In this document: positions 1 to 8,325 of the stretch, one piece after another | How the letters are laid out: every line of letters starts with the position of its first letter | How positions within the stretch are numbered: the stretch's first letter is position 1 | Source of the DNA: UBA12481 sp942493265 | Lineage (GTDB): Bacteria; Bacteroidota; Bacteroidia; Bacteroidales; UBA12481 | Length of the DNA stretch: 64,000 nt | Direction of reading: 5' to 3' | Assembly (NCBI GenBank): GCA_942493265.1 | Contig: OW818688.1 | Location: 4,154,001 to 4,218,000 of the forward strand | The notes under the pieces: model-generated | Databases searched by the model: none | What the model saw: the letters and a program-made list of their open reading frames with translations, nothing else | Told to the model about the DNA's origin: nothing | Made by a program: the position numbers and the translations under genes

Positions 1-1414
1 CTTTTTTGAATACGGGAGAGCTGTTCGCCCAGGAGTATATATGGCTTTCACCCTTCAGGTTGACAAGCGTCATGGCATCCAGGTAAACGTTGTCCTCCGG
101 TGTGGTTCCCGGCTGGCAAAAGGCGATTGCCTCAGATGGAGCCAGCGGCTCACCCGAAGTATACTGTACCACCTTTCGTACTCCTATTCCGTCGGGATAA
201 AAGGTATAGTACTCATCCACACAGTCCGACCACCCTGATTTTTCGTCAACCTGGGATAATTGCTTTCTCACGCTGACCGGGATATACCGCCAATGCACAA
301 CTACCCGTGCCGGCGTATTTTCAATGATTCTCACATGGGAGTACAGGCAGTGAGGGTCGATCATATGCTCAAAGCAGCCGCTTATGGTATCGAAGTACTC
401 TGCACTCTGATCGGCCATCCATTGGCCGTTTTCCATCACCCAGGCGGGTGAATAGCGGGTACCGCGCCAGAACACGACCCTGATCGGGGAGTTATCAAAC
501 TGAACAACCACATCTGTATAGTCTCCTACCCGGAAAAGTGCATCCCACTCCTCATAGAATTTCAGTTTTGTATAATACGCACCAAAGCGACCGGGGCCTT
601 CCGGGCCCCGGGGCATAATCCGCGGGGAAATATCGGGTGGCGCAATTTCCTTTTGGATGCTGAAATTCTGCTGAATGGTTTCAGGCGACAATGCCCCGTC
701 ATACATCTTAACTTCATCATAGATCCCATCAAATGAAAACCAGGCGGGCAGTGTTGCGTACTCCCTAACCGGATTCGAGGGGGTGATCATTTCCCGGTTC
801 ATCCCGATCAGTAAATCGGATTCAATTGCCTGGTCAAATCTCCCTGGTGCAGCGGTTTGCCCTGCAAGTTTCCCGTTGATATATATCCTCAACCCATTCC
901 CCTGATCAAATACAGCCGCCAGATGCGTCCATTTTTTCAGCACGATCTTCTCTTTCGACTCGCATTTATGCCACACCCCATCTACAGACGCAAAAATCCC
1001 GGCCTGTCCCTGCGGACCGATTCCGAAATAAAAACCCTGCTTTTCGTTTAATTCCTGTGCAATAACCGGACACCAGTTCCAGGGCCAGGCAGCTGCTGCA
1101 ATCCAGGCCTCAATAGTAAATGATCCTGACAATCTGGGTACACGATCAGGGAGCCTCCTTACAGCTGTCGTAAAACCATCGAATTTCAGGGCATTCCCGT
1201 CAATTCCACTGGTCAGCTTAAAATTCCCTTCAACCGTATCACGGTTACCGGTAGCCGATTCCATAAGGGTGCGCCCATCCGCCCGATCAAATTTCCAGGA
1301 TGCAACCAGTCTGGCTTTTTTCGGATCATCGATGCTACTGAACCCATAAACCGCTGGCATGCTTAACAATAAAGCAAGTATCAATCCCCGTAAAATCCTT
1401 TTAAGCAGAGTCAT
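1..1414 (-). CDS. Secreted LamG/concanavalin-like domain protein, 3' part beyond the left edge
   Basis: An open frame reads on the minus strand from an ATG at 1412-1414 to the window edge (471 codons, no stop), so the C-terminus is missing. It begins with a Sec signal peptide (MTLLKRILRGLILALLLSMP, then AVYG). Residues about 37-240 read as a LamG/concanavalin A-like fold: ASWKFDRADG near the start, FTIEAWIAAA, then WTHLAAVFDQGNGLRIYINGK and the closing DGIYDEVKMYDGALS. Such domains usually bind carbohydrate or act as adhesive modules. The following 200 residues, with many Trp, Tyr and Asp, I do not recognise; they could be a second beta domain or a catalytic one. It lies 159 bases behind another LamG gene of the same orientation. 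The partial end prevents a firmer call. Confidence 0.8.
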   Translation of the reverse strand, partial: MTLLKRILRGLILALLLSMPAVYGFSSIDDPKKARLVASWKFDRADGRTLMESATGNRDTVEGNFKLTSGIDGNALKFDGFTTAVRRLPDRVPRLSGSFTIEAWIAAAAWPWNWCPVIAQELNEKQGFYFGIGPQGQAGIFASVDGVWHKCESKEKIVLKKWTHLAAVFDQGNGLRIYINGKLAGQTAAPGRFDQAIESDLLIGMNREMITPSNPVREYATLPAWFSFDGIYDEVKMYDGALSPETIQQNFSIQKEIAPPDISPRIMPRGPEGPGRFGAYYTKLKFYEEWDALFRVGDYTDVVVQFDNSPIRVVFWRGTRYSPAWVMENGQWMADQSAEYFDTISGCFEHMIDPHCLYSHVRIIENTPARVVVHWRYIPVSVRKQLSQVDEKSGWSDCVDEYYTFYPDGIGVRKVVQYTSGEPLAPSEAIAFCQPGTTPEDNVYLDAMTLVNLKGESHIYSWANSSPVFKK

Positions 1415-1573
1415 TTTAGTATAATTCTTCCAGTTAAAACTATCCTGCCAATCAGGTTTTATCTGTCAGTTTGTTACCAACATGGTATACTATATTACAT
1501 CCGGAGCAGTGATAGTTGTTGCTCAATCAATTCAAAATCACAAAACAAAAGACGAATAAACCCGGAAATCTAT

Positions 1574-2371
1574 TCATAACAATTTGTTGTATAGTTTATT
1601 AACCTCTGAAGCAGAAAGAGCCCGGCTATAAACCCTGAAATCACTTATCCATCCGTCAAAGCAAAAGAAGTCATCACACATTCCATACCGGCCATAACCC
1701 AGTGTGAATATTTCCTGGACCGGAACTGATGAAAAAAAATTGGTATAGGTTGAGTCGGAACCCAGATTGTAGTGCCTGTCAGTCATTTCAATACCGTTCA
1801 GATATCCGGTATTACCCGTTTCGCTGACCACTGCCACAAAATGGTACCATTTGTTTTCTTCCAGATTTTTGTTTGAATCAAAACAGAATCGCCTGTTGAC
1901 AATGGTAAAATAGAGCTTCCGGTCGTTGCTGTCCATTTTATGACCGATTTCAATAATCAGGCTGTTGTGGGGGCTGCCGGCATCCGACTCCCCGAAATAG
2001 ACAATCGGCTCAATGTCCTCATCTGAATTTCTGAATTTAAAGGTAACGGAAATGGTTCCGTAAGCCGGACCGAATCTCAATCCGGAAGCATTTGGCTCCA
2101 ATGGTATATCGAGAGTATCCTTTCCGTCAAATTCGACAGCAGATTTATCCTTCCCATCGATTGCCCAGTTTACCCCGTGCAATATCCCGTCAAACTGGTT
2201 GTTTGTACAATCCGAAGCACTTGTTCCACCCTGCTCATCGAACGAATATTGCAAAAGCAATCCTGATTCCGGATCATCGCAGTCCAGATTGACTGACTCA
2301 GGATTATCATCTGCACAGGCTGCCAGCAAGATGGATATTATGGCAGCTCCGTAGACAAGGAAATTTTTCAT
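1574..2371 (-). CDS. LamG-domain lipoprotein, probably surface-exposed
   Basis: 265 residues. The start gives a type II signal peptide with lipobox ILLAAC (Cys19) followed by ADDNPES; acidic residues just after the Cys fit the Bacteroidota lipoprotein export signal for surface exposure (known for the group; inferred here). Residues about 38-262 form one concanavalin/LamG jelly roll: GLLLQYSFDEQGGTSASD, the ISVTFKFRN strand, KWYHFVAVVSETGNTGYLNG and the terminal WISDFRVYSRALSASEVNKLY, which is the hallmark end of Bacteroidota LamG_3 domains. Probable role is binding of glycan or protein outside the cell. Neighbours on the same strand are another LamG protein (downstream) and a fibronectin-like lipoprotein (37 bases upstream), suggesting a co-expressed surface set. 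Confidence 0.82.
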   Translation of the reverse strand: MKNFLVYGAAIISILLAACADDNPESVNLDCDDPESGLLLQYSFDEQGGTSASDCTNNQFDGILHGVNWAIDGKDKSAVEFDGKDTLDIPLEPNASGLRFGPAYGTISVTFKFRNSDEDIEPIVYFGESDAGSPHNSLIIEIGHKMDSNDRKLYFTIVNRRFCFDSNKNLEENKWYHFVAVVSETGNTGYLNGIEMTDRHYNLGSDSTYTNFFSSVPVQEIFTLGYGRYGMCDDFFCFDGWISDFRVYSRALSASEVNKLYNKLL

Positions 2372-2408
2372 GATATTCAGGTTAAGGTTTTATCAAATCA
2401 GTTTTTGA

Positions 2409-3131
2409 TTACCGGGTAGTAGAAAAGCTCCTCTCCGGGCCGTAAGCTGTTCCAATACTGTTGGTGGCATAAGCCCTCACGTAATACATAGTACTCTCTG
2501 ACAGGCCGGTGAGGACACTTCTGAAGACACCGATGTTTTTACCATTTAAAGTTTTCAGATCATTGGTGGTCGGGTTCCCGGCATTATTCCAGCATATGCC
2601 CCTTACAGTAACCGACGCACCGCCGCAAAACACCACCTCACCGCCGCAAACGGCAGAGGTTGCGGTAATATCGGTTACAATGGCTGTAACAACTGTGGGA
2701 ATGGTGCTGGTTACAAAATATTCCTGTCCACCGTAAGCGATCCCGACCGGATTGATCGCGTATGCCCTCACATAATATGCGGTGGCCTCTTCTAATCCTT
2801 CCATCATACTGGTAAAAGTGCCGGCACCCATTCCGTCGTCGGTTTTCAAATCATTGATGGTCGGCCAGCCGGCACGATTCCAGCAACCTCCCCGGGAGGT
2901 TAACGGCAGGGTGCCAACAGACACCACCTTTCCTCCGCTGATTGCAGAAGTACCTGATATTCCAGTAGTTTCCAGGGTCATGACAACAGGTAATGCCGGT
3001 GGATGCAGCTCCTCCGGTTCCTTGTCACAACCAGCGATAACCAAAGCAAACAGACCCAGGATTATCCCCGGGATTATCTTAACAATATGCCAGGTTTGAT
3101 GATTCAATGGGTTAAAAATTGCCGGAATCAA
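2409..3131 (-). CDS. Lipoprotein with two fibronectin-like repeats
   Basis: 240 residues from the upstream-most TTG codon. The hydrophobic stretch IIPGIILGLFALVIAGC gives a lipobox with acidic residues following (DKEPEEL), fitting a surface lipoprotein. Two tandem repeats of about 90 residues follow; each runs TSAxxGGxV, a short turn, RGxCWNxAGxPTxNDLKT, GxFxSxxxGLxExTxYYVRAYAxNxxGxAYG. This repeat is common in Bacteroidota surface proteins and resembles fibronectin type III folds. No catalytic motif is seen. The start is doubtful: a TAAATTTG promoter box lies at 3134-3141, so the TTG at about residue 9 (still before the signal peptide) is a better start than the first one. Confidence 0.75.
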   Translation of the reverse strand: MIPAIFNPLNHQTWHIVKIIPGIILGLFALVIAGCDKEPEELHPPALPVVMTLETTGISGTSAISGGKVVSVGTLPLTSRGGCWNRAGWPTINDLKTDDGMGAGTFTSMMEGLEEATAYYVRAYAINPVGIAYGGQEYFVTSTIPTVVTAIVTDITATSAVCGGEVVFCGGASVTVRGICWNNAGNPTTNDLKTLNGKNIGVFRSVLTGLSESTMYYVRAYATNSIGTAYGPERSFSTTR

Positions 3132-3133
3132 AT

Positions 3134-3141
3134 CAAATTTA
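3134..3141 (-). promoter_or_regulatory. Candidate Bacteroidota -7 box (TAAATTTG)
   Basis: On the minus strand the octamer TAAATTTG matches TAnnTTTG exactly. It sits directly upstream of the fibronectin-like lipoprotein gene. A transcript starting 5-7 bases after it would begin inside the longest reading frame, which supports a shorter protein start. I see no convincing -33 TTTG at the right spacing, so this is a moderate call. Confidence 0.4.
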
Positions 3142-3243
3142 CAACTTACGTTCCTTAACGCGCTATTAAACTTTACCCGCTTTATAAACTATGTTGACCT
3201 TATGCCGTTTTAATGGCAGAAAGGAAAATCAGAGACCATATAC

Positions 3244-3753
3244 ATGAAAAAGAAATACATGAATCCGTATATCGCGGGCACCATGCTCGGGCTGGTACTA
3301 CTGCTGGCCATGTCCCTTTCCGGACGGGGACTGGGCGCCAGCGGCGGACTTAAATACTGTGTTGTATCCATTGTAGGAGCCATTGATCCGCCGCATGCCG
3401 AAAAGTCAGAATTCTACAGCAAGTATTTTGAGGATGGAAAGAAGCCTTTGAAGAACTGGCTGACCTTCGAAATTCTAGGGGTTGTGATTGGAGGTTTTCT
3501 TTCCGGAGCCGTTTCACGAAGACTTAAATTCAAAATTGAAAAATCTCCGAAAATATCGAATCTCCGGCGCCTGATCTTTGCATTTCTGGGTGGCCTGCTG
3601 TTTGTATATGGCGCCCAGCTTGCCCGGGGATGCACCAGTGGTGCAGCACTTTCAGGAATGGCCGTTCTCTCGGTTGCCGGATTTGTGACCATGATCGCCA
3701 TTTTCGGATCCGCATACCTATTTGCCTGGTTCTTCAGAAAAAACTGGATATGA
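3244..3753 (+). CDS. YeeE/YedE-family sulfur transporter subunit (first half)
   Basis: 169 residues, four or five membrane helices. The family signature is the Cys-containing loop VYGAQLARGCTSGAALSG (Cys130) near the C-terminus; a second Cys (Cys39) lies in GGLKYCVVS. YeeE/YedE (DUF395) proteins import thiosulfate or related sulfur species; in the characterised thiosulfate transporter TsuA conserved Cys residues line the path. A full-length family member has about 350 residues, so this gene and the next (18 bases on) look like the two halves of one transporter, a split arrangement seen in many bacteria. The gene is the first of a plus-strand operon with a rhodanese-like protein. The substrate is inferred, not shown. 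Confidence 0.85.
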   Translation: MKKKYMNPYIAGTMLGLVLLLAMSLSGRGLGASGGLKYCVVSIVGAIDPPHAEKSEFYSKYFEDGKKPLKNWLTFEILGVVIGGFLSGAVSRRLKFKIEKSPKISNLRRLIFAFLGGLLFVYGAQLARGCTSGAALSGMAVLSVAGFVTMIAIFGSAYLFAWFFRKNWI

Positions 3754-3771
3754 TCCTAAAAAACTAAATAT

Positions 3772-4374
3772 ATGGGACCTTTATCATCAATAGTTGAATT
3801 GCCTCAATGGCTTGATCTGCTCATCGCATTGCTGATCGGGATTGGTTTCGGGTTTTCGCTGGAACAGGCCGGCTTTTCTTCGAGCCGTAAACTCGCAGGA
3901 TTGTTTTACGGGTATGATACCACCGTAATCAAGGTTTTCTTCACAGCAGCAATTGTGGCACTTATCGGATCGCAGCTTTTAAGCTTTTTCGGATTGCTTA
4001 ACCTTAATCTTGTGTATGTAAATGAATGGTACGTAACCGCATCTTTAGTTGGGGGAGTTATCATGGGCGCCGGTTTTATCATGGGAGGATTTTGCCCGGG
4101 AACCGGCTTAAGCGCCCTCTCAATCGGCAAAATCGATGCCATGTCATTCTTTGCTGGCGGACTTGCAGGGGCCTTCCTGTTTGCTGAAACCTATCCGATG
4201 ATACAAAACCTGGCGAATGCCTCCTATAAAGGCCCGGTTAAAATAAACGAGACCCTTGGAATTTCTCAGGGGTTATTCATCTTTCTGCTGATAATCGCTG
4301 CAGTGGCCATGTTCTGGCTGGCGGAAGCAGCCGAGAAAAGGTTCGCACGGCCCGATATAACAAACGAATTATGA
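3772..4374 (+). CDS. YeeE/YedE-family sulfur transporter subunit (second half)
   Basis: 200 residues with about five membrane helices. Family features are GFGFSLEQAGFSSSRKLAG near residues 25-43 and the Cys loop MGGFCPGTGLSALSIGK (Cys108), matching the second signature loop of YeeE/YedE. It pairs with the preceding half-size subunit. The stop codon overlaps the start of the rhodanese-like gene (ATGA at 4371-4374), so translation of the two is probably coupled, and transporter and rhodanese-like protein are likely to work together in handling imported sulfane sulfur or thiosulfate. Confidence 0.85.
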   Translation: MGPLSSIVELPQWLDLLIALLIGIGFGFSLEQAGFSSSRKLAGLFYGYDTTVIKVFFTAAIVALIGSQLLSFFGLLNLNLVYVNEWYVTASLVGGVIMGAGFIMGGFCPGTGLSALSIGKIDAMSFFAGGLAGAFLFAETYPMIQNLANASYKGPVKINETLGISQGLFIFLLIIAAVAMFWLAEAAEKRFARPDITNEL

Positions 4375-4994
4375 TTTTCCGGATGAATACACGAATGAAA
4401 TTCTCGATTCTACTGATATCCATGGGCTTGCTCCTTGCCATCCTGCCATCTCGGGAACAGCGGCTGCTTAAAATGAAACCGGAAAGGCTAACTTCCTTGC
4501 TGAATAATGAAGACTCATGGATTTCGGTCGACCAGGTTGCCCGGTATGTTGTAAACGAAGATCAGTCAATTCAGATCATCGACCTGCGCCCGGCATCCGA
4601 ATTCATGAATGTGAATATTCCCGGCTCCATAAACATCCCATTCAGTGAGTTTTCAAAAAAAATACCGCCGGGATTTGGAGCTGCCACAAACATTAAAAAC
4701 ATCATGTATTCCGATGATGAACAGGAGGCCAGTCAGGCCTTCATTCTTGCCAGAGGGATGAATTACCGCAACACCTTTATCATGAAGGGAGGACTGGAAG
4801 AATGGACCAACACCGTCATGAATTCCAGTTTTACCGGCGAGCGAATCTCGGCCAGGGAGAATGCCCTGTACGAAACCCGCACCCGGGCAAGGAAAATGTT
4901 TACGGAATTCAACAGCATGTCCGACAGTCTCAAGAAACAATATTTCGTTTCCAGGCAACTGGCCCGCAAAAAGCTGGATGGAGGCTGTGAATAA
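4371..4994 (+). CDS. Membrane-anchored rhodanese-like protein lacking the catalytic Cys
   Basis: 207 residues. An N-terminal hydrophobic helix (residues 10-26, FSILLISMGLLLAILP) gives a signal anchor, with no lipobox. A rhodanese fold follows at about 50-150: IQIIDLRPASEFMNVNIPGSINIPF is the normal first half and MKGGLEEW the normal end. Where active rhodaneses have a Cys loop (YCxxGxRS) this protein reads IMYSDDEQEASQA, with Ser114 at the expected Cys position, so sulfurtransferase activity by the usual persulfide route is unlikely. It may bind a sulfur carrier or act structurally beside the YeeE subunits. The last 50 residues are charged and helical. Other starts (residues 5 or 9) are possible. 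Confidence 0.75.
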   Translation: MIFRMNTRMKFSILLISMGLLLAILPSREQRLLKMKPERLTSLLNNEDSWISVDQVARYVVNEDQSIQIIDLRPASEFMNVNIPGSINIPFSEFSKKIPPGFGAATNIKNIMYSDDEQEASQAFILARGMNYRNTFIMKGGLEEWTNTVMNSSFTGERISARENALYETRTRARKMFTEFNSMSDSLKKQYFVSRQLARKKLDGGCE

Positions 4995-4998
4995 TGAT

Positions 4999-6042
4999 TT
5001 ACTCGACCTCGAAATTGTTAATGTCTGTCGCGGCAAATGGCATCCATGACAATGAGGCTTTCTGGCTGACCATTTTATCATACATGAAGCTGTTATTCCC
5101 ATATTTCAGGGTGCGGGCATCATACCCGAACAACCTTAGATAAGCGGTTGCAAAACCGGAGTTATGTCCGGTTCCGCAATAAACAACAACCGTTTTGTCC
5201 ACGGGAATTGTGGCCATCTCTTCAACAAATCCAAGAGTACCTTCAGGCTTATATCTTACGGCTCCGGGAATATGCCCATCTTCATATTTATCTTTTCGCT
5301 CCAGATTGACGATAAAATACTTTTCAGGATTGGCGAATACCTCATCTGAGCTGATCAGCATGCCGGAGGTACCCTCTTCAAACAACTTTTTAAACCTTGC
5401 AGTCCCAATCTCAGCGCCCGATGTCAGCCCGGTCTTCAAATCAGGCATCCCCGCTGCAGCCATCCGTTCATGGGTGGTTTTCTCCAATGAGGATTCGTAT
5501 TTACCCGAAACTCCGCTGAGCCACCCTGCCTGCGCATATTTTTGATTCCAGGCACTCATGCCCCATCTCATACCGAATACATTTCCGTAGCCCATCAGTC
5601 TCAGCAAACAGGCAGTATAACTGGAAACCTGGCCATCATCGCAAACCAGCACGATTTTATCATACTCGAATGGTTTGATCCCGGTCTCCAGCCAGGAAGG
5701 CAGTTCCTCAAATTTCTTATTAACAGCACCCTTAATATGACCTTCTGAAAAATGTTCCGATGACCGAATGTCCACCACAAGAATATTCGTGCCTAGACTT
5801 TCATGAACAATGGAAGCCTTTATCAGGGAAGGAAATGCCTGACTGTTTACGTAGTCCCCGTTTTCAGCAAGGTCCTTTAAAAGCAGCGATGTTTCATTTC
5901 CAATGACTGCAGCAGTTTTATTCGCCACATCCGCTACCGGGACCTGCTTCTTTTCGGATTTAGATCCCGAACATCCCGAAAGAAAGGGAATCAGGGAAAC
6001 CGAAAACAGCAGGATTGGAAGAATCAGGTTTTTCTTATACAT
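4999..6042 (-). CDS. Tandem-rhodanese lipoprotein sulfurtransferase
   Basis: 347 residues with lipobox FLSGC (Cys24), so a periplasm-facing lipoprotein. Two rhodanese domains: about 50-175 with VDIRSSEHFSEGHIKGAVN and the Cys loop VLVCDDGQVSSYTA (Cys134); about 230-325 with VNLERKDKYEDGHIPGAV and VVYCGTGHNSGFA (Cys289). Unlike most two-domain rhodaneses both domains keep a Cys. It probably transfers sulfane sulfur, or supplies the YeeE transporter encoded in the opposite direction; the two operons end only 4 bases apart. It is last in a minus-strand series with the MORN gene and the two YD-like lipoproteins (15 bases from the nearer one). That pairing is unusual and may point to a shared periplasmic function. 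Confidence 0.83.
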   Translation of the reverse strand: MYKKNLILPILLFSVSLIPFLSGCSGSKSEKKQVPVADVANKTAAVIGNETSLLLKDLAENGDYVNSQAFPSLIKASIVHESLGTNILVVDIRSSEHFSEGHIKGAVNKKFEELPSWLETGIKPFEYDKIVLVCDDGQVSSYTACLLRLMGYGNVFGMRWGMSAWNQKYAQAGWLSGVSGKYESSLEKTTHERMAAAGMPDLKTGLTSGAEIGTARFKKLFEEGTSGMLISSDEVFANPEKYFIVNLERKDKYEDGHIPGAVRYKPEGTLGFVEEMATIPVDKTVVVYCGTGHNSGFATAYLRLFGYDARTLKYGNNSFMYDKMVSQKASLSWMPFAATDINNFEVE

Positions 6043-6057
6043 GGCATCAATACGCTC

Positions 6058-7122
6058 TTAAATTTTAACGGCAACCCTGTCTTTGTCAAACCGGATGGTT
6101 TCGGTACGCTGACCCGATTCATCATATTTAAATTCGGTAATAGCTACTCCGTTATCAGGGTTATTGGTAAGATTTCTGTCTTTATCCAGGTTTTTCGTTT
6201 CAACCAGGGCACCATGGATGTCATAGGTATTCTGAATGACAGGAATTCCCTTTCCGCTAAGCAATTCATTATCCTGATCATAGATGACCGTTTCGAGTAC
6301 ATATCCGTTCTCATCAAACGTATTCACCCTTTTTGACCATCCCGAGTACAGATTCGACATGCGCCCGGTAACATTGAAAACCGAAAAGCTTTTCAGGTCG
6401 CCATGCTCATTCGGGTCAAAAACAAAATAGGACACCCCGATATCACCACAGTTTTCAGCTGTACAGTTATAGAGAGTATCGGCCATGTAATTGGCCATCC
6501 GGGTAACGTACCCCTTTTCATTATAGGTAAACCTGAGTTCATAGAACGGGCAGAATGGATTCATTACGGTTTCCACATTGGCGAGGTTGTACCGGAGCTC
6601 CCGTACCATTCCATCAGGCAGTATGCTCCATACCCATGAATGAATACTATTCCGGTTCTCTACGGGGGCACCATCCTTGCCGTAAAACTTCAGCCCGGTG
6701 CGTATGCCTTTCGGATCCAGTGTGTATTCAGCAGAATAAACGCCGCCGGACTCAATCTGTTCCCCTTCCTTGTTGAAAAAATGCTTAACCTGCTTGTCAC
6801 CAGCATATTCATAGGTAATTTTTGCAGATCCTCCCATCGAGGAATATCCAAGTAATACATTGTTTCTGACAAACTCAACCGATAAAAGCCGACCCGACTC
6901 ATCATAGGTAAATTTGTAACTGTTGATGGTTTTTGCCTGTTCGGCAGTCAGCGGATGCAATCCCTTTTCGAGGTCGTAGGGAGTCTCGCTGAATTGCAGG
7001 GTTCTGTAATACTCAATTCCCGAGTGCTGTTGTTTGGCAGCCGGTTTTTGTGTACAGGAAACAATGCCCATACCCAGAAAAAGTGAGAGGATAGCCGGAA
7101 GGATCAGTTTGGTCAGTTTCAT
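6058..7122 (-). CDS. Lipoprotein with YD/RHS-like repeats (paralogue B)
   Basis: 354 residues; signal peptide with lipobox GIVSC (Cys23). The rest is a series of short beta repeats such as YKFTYDESGRLLSVEFVRNN, VNTFDENGYVLETVIYDQDN and FKYDESGQRTETIRFDKD, with the Y/F-D-x-x-G-x spacing of YD (RHS-type) repeats. A central conserved block includes NPFCPFYELRFTYNEKGYV and NCTAENCGDIGVSYFVF, giving several Cys that may pair. It is clearly homologous to the gene just upstream (about 60-65 percent identity by eye), so the pair arose by tandem duplication. No function is known to me; likely a periplasmic or surface binding protein. No toxin or DUF-type C-terminal domain is present. Confidence 0.72.
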   Translation of the reverse strand: MKLTKLILPAILSLFLGMGIVSCTQKPAAKQQHSGIEYYRTLQFSETPYDLEKGLHPLTAEQAKTINSYKFTYDESGRLLSVEFVRNNVLLGYSSMGGSAKITYEYAGDKQVKHFFNKEGEQIESGGVYSAEYTLDPKGIRTGLKFYGKDGAPVENRNSIHSWVWSILPDGMVRELRYNLANVETVMNPFCPFYELRFTYNEKGYVTRMANYMADTLYNCTAENCGDIGVSYFVFDPNEHGDLKSFSVFNVTGRMSNLYSGWSKRVNTFDENGYVLETVIYDQDNELLSGKGIPVIQNTYDIHGALVETKNLDKDRNLTNNPDNGVAITEFKYDESGQRTETIRFDKDRVAVKI

Positions 7123-7192
7123 CTTTTTTCTTTAGTCAATTTATTATCAATATCCAGATTAAAGCAAACATACAAACAAATCGGGTAAAGGT

Positions 7193-8287
7193 TCAGAAGC
7201 AGCAGCAATTCGTCAGGTCATACATAACATGAACCGGGGCTCCCCCCTTGTCAAAGCGCAGGGTTTCCGTCCGGTTTCCCAGATTATCATATTTATAAAG
7301 GGTCAGGGCAACCTTGTTTTCCGGATTGTTGTATGGATTTCGGTTTTTATCCAGGTTTTTTACCTCCGTTACGGCGCCATGCCGGTCATAAGTGTATTGG
7401 ATGACCGGCACTCTTTTCCCGCCGATATACTCACCATCCTGATCATAGAATACAGATTCCAGAACATTTCCGTTCTTGTCGAATGTATTTATCCGTTTTG
7501 ACCAACCCCAATAAACGTTGGAAGTCAGACCGGTTGCATTGAAAACAGAGAATTTCTCAACATCTCCCTGCTCATCCGGTTCAAAAACAAAATAGGAAAC
7601 CCCTACTTCACCGCAATTCTCCGCTGTGCAGTTATAAAGTGTGTCGGCTTTATAATTTGCCATTTTTACAACATAACCTTTCTCATTATAGGTAAAACGA
7701 AGTTCATAAAACGGACAAAAGGGATTCAGCACCGTTTCTTTTCCTGTCAGGTCATAACGCAACTCCCTGACCATCCCATCCGGAAGGATACTCCAGATAA
7801 ATGAATGGATTTTGTTCCTGTTTTCTACCGGTTCCCCGTACCTTCCGAAGAATTTCAGGCTGGTGCGGATACCATGATCGTTGAGCGTGTACTCAGCCCG
7901 GAACACGCCGGCATTCTCAATAGGTTCGTTCTTATGACTGAAATAATACTTATTCTGTTTATTATCTGAATATTCATAGGTTACCCTGGCCGCAAATCCC
8001 ATAGTTGAATAACCCAGCAAATTATTGTTCCGTACATATTCTACCGATTTAAGGCGGTTCGCCGTGTCATAGGTAAACTTATAGCTATTGATTGTTTTTG
8101 ATTTCCCGGCAGGTATCGGATGGATACCCTTCTCGGTATCAAAAGGGGTTTGGCTGGTCTGCAGGTGGCGGTAAAATTCAACCCGGTCACCATTAGGCAA
8201 ATTATTGGCATTATCGGTGCATGACGTAAAAATTACCAGGAGCATTGCAGAAGAAAAAGCCTGAAGAATCCTGTTAATGAATGTCAT
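7193..8287 (-). CDS. Lipoprotein with YD/RHS-like repeats (paralogue A)
   Basis: 364 residues; lipobox IFTSC (Cys23). The sequence follows paralogue B almost throughout: the same opening (FYRHLQTSQTPFDTEKGIHP versus YYRTLQFSETPYDLEKGLHP), the same NPFCPFYELRFTYNEKGYV and NCTAENCGEVGVSYFVF blocks, and the same YD-like repeats ending in KYDNLGNRTETLRFDKGG. It has an extra C-terminal tail, MYDLTNCCCF, with three consecutive Cys that paralogue B lacks. It lies 70 bases before paralogue B and 38 bases after the MORN gene, all on minus, so probably one transcript. Function unknown. Confidence 0.72.
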   Translation of the reverse strand: MTFINRILQAFSSAMLLVIFTSCTDNANNLPNGDRVEFYRHLQTSQTPFDTEKGIHPIPAGKSKTINSYKFTYDTANRLKSVEYVRNNNLLGYSTMGFAARVTYEYSDNKQNKYYFSHKNEPIENAGVFRAEYTLNDHGIRTSLKFFGRYGEPVENRNKIHSFIWSILPDGMVRELRYDLTGKETVLNPFCPFYELRFTYNEKGYVVKMANYKADTLYNCTAENCGEVGVSYFVFEPDEQGDVEKFSVFNATGLTSNVYWGWSKRINTFDKNGNVLESVFYDQDGEYIGGKRVPVIQYTYDRHGAVTEVKNLDKNRNPYNNPENKVALTLYKYDNLGNRTETLRFDKGGAPVHVMYDLTNCCCF

Positions 8288-8325
8288 AATATCAAAATCA
8301 GATTTGGATTTCTGAATTTATTTTG

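Noticed and set aside
1473..1490. Imperfect inverted repeat around GTTACC/GGTATA between the LamG genes
   Set aside because: Arms of 5-6 bases with mismatch and no clear promoter context; could be chance in AT-rich DNA.
6058..8287. RHS-type toxin genes
   Set aside because: The repeats are YD-like, but there is no RHS core protease motif, no variable toxin tail and no immunity gene.
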